A stretch of 64,000 bases of DNA from Apostichopus japonicus (Eukaryota > Echinodermata > Holothuroidea > Aspidochirotida > Stichopodidae). The first letter of the stretch is position 1. Every line of letters begins with the position of its first letter. Both the position numbers and the translations under genes were made by a program. The DNA is taken from contig NC_092565.1 in the NCBI RefSeq assembly GCF_037975245.1, positions 22,339,499 through 22,403,498 on the forward strand, written 5' to 3'. This document shows, piece after piece, positions 58,901 to 64,000 of the stretch. The notes beneath the pieces are model-generated. The model was not told the DNA's origin, did no database searches, and saw only the letters and a list, made by a program, of their open reading frames with translations.

Positions 58901-61900
58901 TGACTTTAATAAGAAAAAAAGGTAAAGAGAAAAGAAAGAAAAGAACCCACAGCTACACAATCACCTCAAAATAGTAACTCAGTGAGTAGTCTCTGACGCC
59001 ATCAAGACAAATATTCATTGTTTTTGTAGCTCTATTGTCATTCACTTATTACTGGTGTAGTTTATTACTGACATAGAACAGGGATATTCCAATGGCTGAG
59101 GTTGATTGGCTTAATGAAATCTTCTGAATCTTAAGGTCTAAACTGATATTTGTATGGCAAGCATGTAAATTTATCAAATTTGGCAGTATTTTTGTGAATG
59201 CATATATGGCAACAGAAGAGTGATTAATGCCATCTCAGCAATTCAGCTGAAAATGTATTTGTTTTATTTTTCAAATAATATTTCACTCACTTATTTCACA
59301 GAGCTCTAGAAATTAGCATTTCTACAAAAAGGATTTTTGTTTTATAAAATTCAAAATACAGAGAACCTTAACAAATAAGTACACATTCCAAATGTATCAG
59401 ACTTGAAGAAATATCAATAAGAAGATTAAAATAAGAAAGTAAAGATTTTAAAGAATAATTGCCATTATGAAATTACCAACCACCAACTATACTGTGATTC
59501 ACTTCAGGGACGAATCGAGTGTTTAAACCAGTCAAAATAGGTGACATTCCATCAACCATACATAGCTAGAGTTACAGAAAAGATCTTGAGAAGGGGTTTT
59601 CAACAAAACAGTTTTAAATATTTTCCTTCGCCATATAAGTGTGACAGTTTTGCTGCTTCCTGAATATCCCTTTAAACATTTGGAGTTACAGTATGTTATG
59701 GTCAGTGTACTATCAACACTAGGCTTCATGGTAAAGCACTGAAAGAACTGAATCTTCCTGTTGAATAAATACTGCTAAAAATGCTGTAAAATTTCAAGCA
59801 AAGCATGATAAATTTTGTTAATTTTTATTTTTTTATTATTATTATTTTCAACAATTAACAAAGAAGATAATAAAAACCCACCAAGTAAGAATTGTTGGTT
59901 TTGTCAGAGAGAACAACAGTGATGCGGCTTAACTGCTGAAACTGAAAAAGAAGGAAAACATAAGTATAAACATGTGTCTTAGGCAATTACCATGTGTAGG
60001 TTATTTCATAATTCTTGTGGTATCAAAAAAGGAGAATATAAAAAATGTACTGATAAAATATTTGATTTTTGAGTGATTAATTTTTTTTATCATCATATTA
60101 GAAAACTCATTTATGGGGCTGCTATGAAATAAGATCATCAATGAATGATACACCTGGTGAGGGAAAGAAAATATTCTCAACGAATGAGACGATGAAGAAA
60201 GCACTGAATGTTGTATAAAATGTAACATCGGAATCTTCAGCAAAACCTATTTCCAAGTCAATAAATTCAAATTCATTCAAAATCAACATAAAATACATTT
60301 TTAACTTTGTAATTTAGGCATGGCCAAATTTGATGGACTCACATTTTGCTGTTCTTCTTTAGTTAGTTGAAGTTCAATTGGGGGTGGTGCAGCTGTAAGC
60401 TATGGTGAAGAAGAGATGAAGTTTGAATACAAATCATTTTAAAGAATAATACTGTAAAGAGATTGTGCTTGGGTTTTTGTAAAACTTTTAGTAGTAACTT
60501 TTGTTAAAATGTTTACCCATTGTAGTCCTCAGAGTTCATTAGGTAATACTGAAAATGGCTTTTGACAATGTCTTCCATTCTTCTAAGGTAGAAATCTTTC
60601 TTCTCAGACATAATTTTTTCCCTTTCTTTTAAACTTGGGTATAGTTAAGATGCTTAATAACAATATCATGATATCATGTGCGGATTACATCCTACTAATA
60701 CTTGGATATCTATTTTAAATAAAGGAATGATTAGAGGGAATTCCATAGTCAGGAGGTGAAGCAGGGGATGCGAGTGGGAGTGGGAGGGGTGCTGATGGAG
60801 ATGGAAGGATAGAACCCAGAGGACAGTTATGACAGCTGTTAATATTGCACCCTCATAATTTAAATACTACTTGATATCATCACATCACTATTAAGGTCTA
60901 ATATGTGCCTGGAAAGAATCCAGAAGTTCAAATGTGCAAACATGTGGGTTAAATATCAACAATATAAAATACATTGTGCATTTTTTTCCGTATAAATATT
61001 TGTTGACCTTGTTAATTAAATGTTATATTTGAAAATAACACAGAACAAGCAAGTTTTATGAATAATTTCAGTTAATCTCTCATCTAGCAAAGTCAAATGG
61101 GTTGAACTACTTTATCAGAACTCAATACTTCATATTCATGGTATGAAAAAAAATGAAAAAAAAACACAAGTTTCATCCTTCATTGTCAGAAATATGTCAC
61201 TTTAAGTATCCTGCAGGTTCACGCTTAGTCTTCACAAACTCCAAAGTTTATAAAGCTATGCTTGATGAAAATATGTCTTCAAATAAATGCAATTTTAAAT
61301 ATATTATTATTTATATCTTATTATTGATACCTCATTGCCATTCTTCAGCACAGTAGTAACAGCAACAACTTCGTAACCAACTGTAACAGAGGAAAAAAAG
61401 CAAATTTGTTATCTTTTTGGTACAGTGGTCCAGAGAGGACACAGAATTAAAATTAAATAGATTATTATCTTGAAATTTTGACTTCAAGCTACTGTACTCC
61501 AACCTTTCCACTTATATCTCAAACTTTTGACAATGTCTTTCAACAAAGGTAAACCCTTAAGAAATGGTTTGCAAAAGTTTTCAACAAATACAGATCAATT
61601 GCATCAGGCCAAGGAGCTTTGGAAACAATGTTTAGACAAAGCAGCTCCTTTAAGACAACCTCATCCAAAAATAAGACTGTATCCAGTTTAGGATCATCAC
61701 TTCCCCCCTGAAAATCTGGAATACTACTCCTATCTTCCATTGTGATAACTGATCAATTGATACAAAATAGTTGTTCAAAATATCTGCAAGATCCTGACAA
61801 TCAGTATTATCTGCTTTTAGTGCCCTAAGAGAAACAACCGTATCTTTATCTGTCTGCTTTGACCTGACATAAGAAAAGAAGGCCTTTGGGTTATCCTTAA

Positions 61901-63769
61901 TAGTTAAGGCAATGTTATTTTCAAATTCAATTTTGCTTCAGAGACTAAGCATTCTACATTCAGCTGATAAATTTTGAACTTGGCCAAAAACGATTCAGAA
62001 TTAGTCCTCCTAAACAACTTCTACATTTTACACTTTATGGCTTATTGCACATCTAACTTTCTTATTCATGCAGGAAGGCATACTGCTTTGACGACAACAA
62101 TTCTTCCACGGAACATGATTTTCTATAATGACCTTAACTTATCAGCTAAACAGATCCAAGACTGAGAAGCACTCATGTCTGTAAACAAATTTATCCAATC
62201 TGTCTCCTTTAGTAAAGTTTCAACCGCTAGTTCCTAGTTTTCCTAGGAAAGCAACATGCTGATGCAAAAGCGATCTTGCACAACATCTAGAAATTATTAC
62301 CCTTCCTACCGCTGGAAGCATTTATCCAATTAATGTCACCCCTGATAACAATATCACCAGGCTTTAGCAGCCTTTCTAATTGATTCAAACAGAAGCCATC
62401 GTTATCTTCACCCTTGATAGGAGAACAGTAAACAATGCAAATCGTAATAATACTACTGGACCTCTTGGAGTTATCTGTGGAAAACTCGCACCAAAAGAAC
62501 CTTGCAACTGAGACTTCTTAACATCAGACTTCAGATCCTCAAGAAGAACAGTAAATTCAGCAAAATTTTACAAATACTTCTAGCATTGGTAAAGACAATC
62601 TTCAGCTTATCCCTGAAACTCTGTACCTTAGCACCCTTCCTGATACTGTTAGAACATCTTTAAGACATTGTGCCCTTATGGATGCAACTTTTAATATCCT
62701 AGTAACAATACTGAGTTACACTCCTCCTACAACAACTCAGGACATATTCCCAAGGGTGTTACTAAAACGAATGACAATTGCGTTACACATAACGAATGAC
62801 AATATGCTGTACACACTAAAAAATTGCGTTGACTAAAACGAATGACAGTAATGACAGCACAGACATTGCTTCAACCGGATATCACAGTTCAGACTTCGTG
62901 GGTATCTAGATCTAGTAAAGTACGGACAAGATAAAAACGCACCTTATACTAGTAAGCGAAATTGTAAGTCTGATTTAAAAAGTAAATTTAACGTCATTTT
63001 TCCGATATTAATTGTTAGAAACTAACAATACTATAATCTTGAAATGGCTTCAGTTATCTTTCTATACAAATCTACAGAGGTAAAAAGCACAGCACTCAAG
63101 CGCATTCTAACACAAAAACTTTCCCTGTGGTTTCTATCCGTAAATTACACCAAAACCCTGCAACCACGTAACATGCGATTTTCCTCGAATCATTTTTGCG
63201 CAGAAAACCAATAACCGCATTTACTCCACACCGTTAATCATTCTATCTCCACTCAACACTGTCCTTCGTTGTCATTCGCTGTCATTCGTTGTCATTCGCA
63301 AATGATAATTAACCCTGTACAAAGTCAATTGTCATTCGCTGTCATTCGTTTTAGTTTGTCCCATTCCCAACAATGTTAAAGACTAGCCTATACTATAGTA
63401 TCAGTGTAGCTAAGCCAAGGCATATAGTATTTTCAGTGATGCTAACTGAATCGAGCGTTTTCGAATGCTAAGAACTCACGTGTACGCACAAAAAATAGTG
63501 GAACGAACAAATGAACAACTTACTACCAGCCCTGCTGCCTTAACAACCGCAATGGCAGAAAGACAAAATATCGCAGAATTGATACCCAATGCAAACACAA
63601 CCGCAACATTCTCTCGACAAGGCCTAGCACAAATTTCTAAAAGTAAATCAAAATTTCATATGCATTTGGCATCGAAAATACACTCACGTCTACACGCAAT
63701 TCTGAGGGTGTGCTTCTGAGCAACTGCATCTTTTACTCTCGCAATGTTTAGGTCGTGAAATTTAACCAT
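55917..63769 (-). CDS. RPP30: RPP30, RNase P/MRP protein subunit p30, 9 exons
   Basis: A protein subunit of nuclear RNase P (tRNA 5' maturation) and RNase MRP (rRNA processing), with a PHP-like TIM-barrel fold. Exons in transcript order: 63688-63769, 61331-61380, 60343-60399, 59882-59941, 58510-58665, 58033-58179, 56957-56994, 56339-56418, 55917-56098. Introns are GT-AG with matching phases. The 852-nt CDS gives 283 aa, against 268 in human. The start MVKFHDLNIARVKDAV matches the family start (M-F-DL). Conserved blocks are LGYEVVAV, SYDILAVQPTTEKSFQVACS, LNVDLITFD, FTYGPAIRDTTCRRY, NTIISSGAEW, APYDVANLAILFGM and the tail KATRRLTVKSS. It ends in a lysine-rich stretch (PKKKKSKKLKSN) in place of the human KKAKCEG tail. 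The short exons 3 and 4 are the least conserved and the least certain. Intron 1 holds a dead LINE and an inverted-repeat element. Confidence 0.93.
61540..62570 (-). pseudogene. Dead CR1/L2-type LINE (endonuclease to RT start) in RPP30 intron 1
   Basis: On the minus strand, in broken frames, the endonuclease part reads IITICIVYCSPIKG, LERLLKPGDIVIRGDINW (GDFN motif as GDIN). After several stops come LKETDWINLFTDMS, then NNIALTIKDNPKAFFSYVRS, LADILNNYFVSI and KAPWPDAIDLYLLKTFA (the KAPGPD block at the start of reverse transcriptase). It has stops and frameshifts, lacks the RT core and is in the same orientation as RPP30. Confidence 0.8.
62761..63355. mobile_element. Inverted-repeat element with GAATGACA repeats in RPP30 intron 1
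   Basis: ACTAAAACGAATGACA occurs at 62761 and 62832. Its reverse complement, TGTCATTCGTTTTAGT, ends at 63355. GAATGACA or TGTCATTC recurs many times near both ends (62769-62845 and 63269-63350). The roughly 400 bp between are unique and AT-rich. The layout suggests a foldback or MITE-like element with subterminal repeats. No target duplication could be fixed. Confidence 0.55.
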
Positions 63770-64000
63770 TGCTTTGCATTAATTATTACCACCACATGTA
63801 ATCCGGTAATTAGGGTTTACTGGACGTTCTACGTTGTTCGTAAGGTAAATGCTCGATGAAAAGCCTACATATTATGTCTTGGTTGTACAAAACGGCATGT
63901 TAACTCTGACTAAACTGTTGCTGCGAGGAACACCGATTAGGGAATTTCCCGGGTAGCCTTCCATTATAAATAAACAGCCGACCGAAGGCGCAAGTACTTT
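63770..64000. other. RPP30 5' flank
   Basis: The sequence upstream of the RPP30 start codon probably holds its 5' UTR and promoter. No TATA box or other gene was recognised. Confidence 0.4.

Noticed and set aside
61974-62165. 63-codon plus-strand frame
   Set aside because: It is antisense to the dead LINE in RPP30 intron 1.

Overview
The window reads as nuclear DNA of an invertebrate deuterostome, probably an ambulacrarian such as a sea cucumber or other echinoderm. That placement is an inference from intron-rich genes with vertebrate-like protein sequences, tRNA-derived SINEs, CR1/L2-type LINE remnants, a Penelope-like fragment and many poly(dG:dC) runs in an AT-rich background. There are no operons, CRISPR arrays or bacterial signals. 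Most of the listed open frames are chance frames in non-coding DNA.

Five genes or gene parts can be supported. (1) The last exon of an unrecognised plus-strand gene lies at 537-662. (2) A FoxI-class forkhead transcription factor lies at 14749-15672 (+). (3) HELQ, a DNA repair helicase, runs on the minus strand from 41930 to 24989. I could resolve 16 exons with GT-AG introns and continuous phase, predicting 1119 aa. (4) A TRIM-NHL protein (RING, B-box, coiled coil, filamin, NHL) lies at 48303-50411 (+) in one coding exon. (5) RPP30, the p30 subunit of RNase P/MRP, runs on the minus strand from 63769 to 55917. I could resolve 9 exons, predicting 283 aa. These genes do not form an evident functional cluster.

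Region by region: 1-14.6 kb is mostly non-coding, with a SINE at 2.9 kb and a pair of oppositely oriented SINE copies at 10.2-10.8 kb. 14.6-15.7 kb holds FoxI. 15.7-24.9 kb is AT-rich non-coding DNA with SINE and LINE remnants. 25-42 kb is HELQ, whose introns hold two minisatellites, a 62-bp duplication and a LINE tail. 43.9-45.1 kb holds a decayed LINE preceded by a U2 snRNA-like 5' segment. 45.2 kb holds an hAT-type MITE. 46.3-46.8 kb has degenerate repeats. 48.3-50.4 kb is the TRIM-NHL gene. 52.6 kb has a Penelope-like signature with a hammerhead-like fold. 55.9-63.8 kb is RPP30, with a LINE and an inverted-repeat element in intron 1.

The most interesting observation is in HELQ intron 15. 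A minisatellite of 70/74-bp units begins exactly at the exon 15 splice donor. The exon end and donor have been copied about 15 times into the intron, making an array of decoy 5' splice sites, and use of the copies would truncate the protein. Other points worth checking are the U2-like head on a LINE remnant, flanked by a perfect 14-bp inverted repeat, and the hammerhead-like fold in the Penelope-like fragment.
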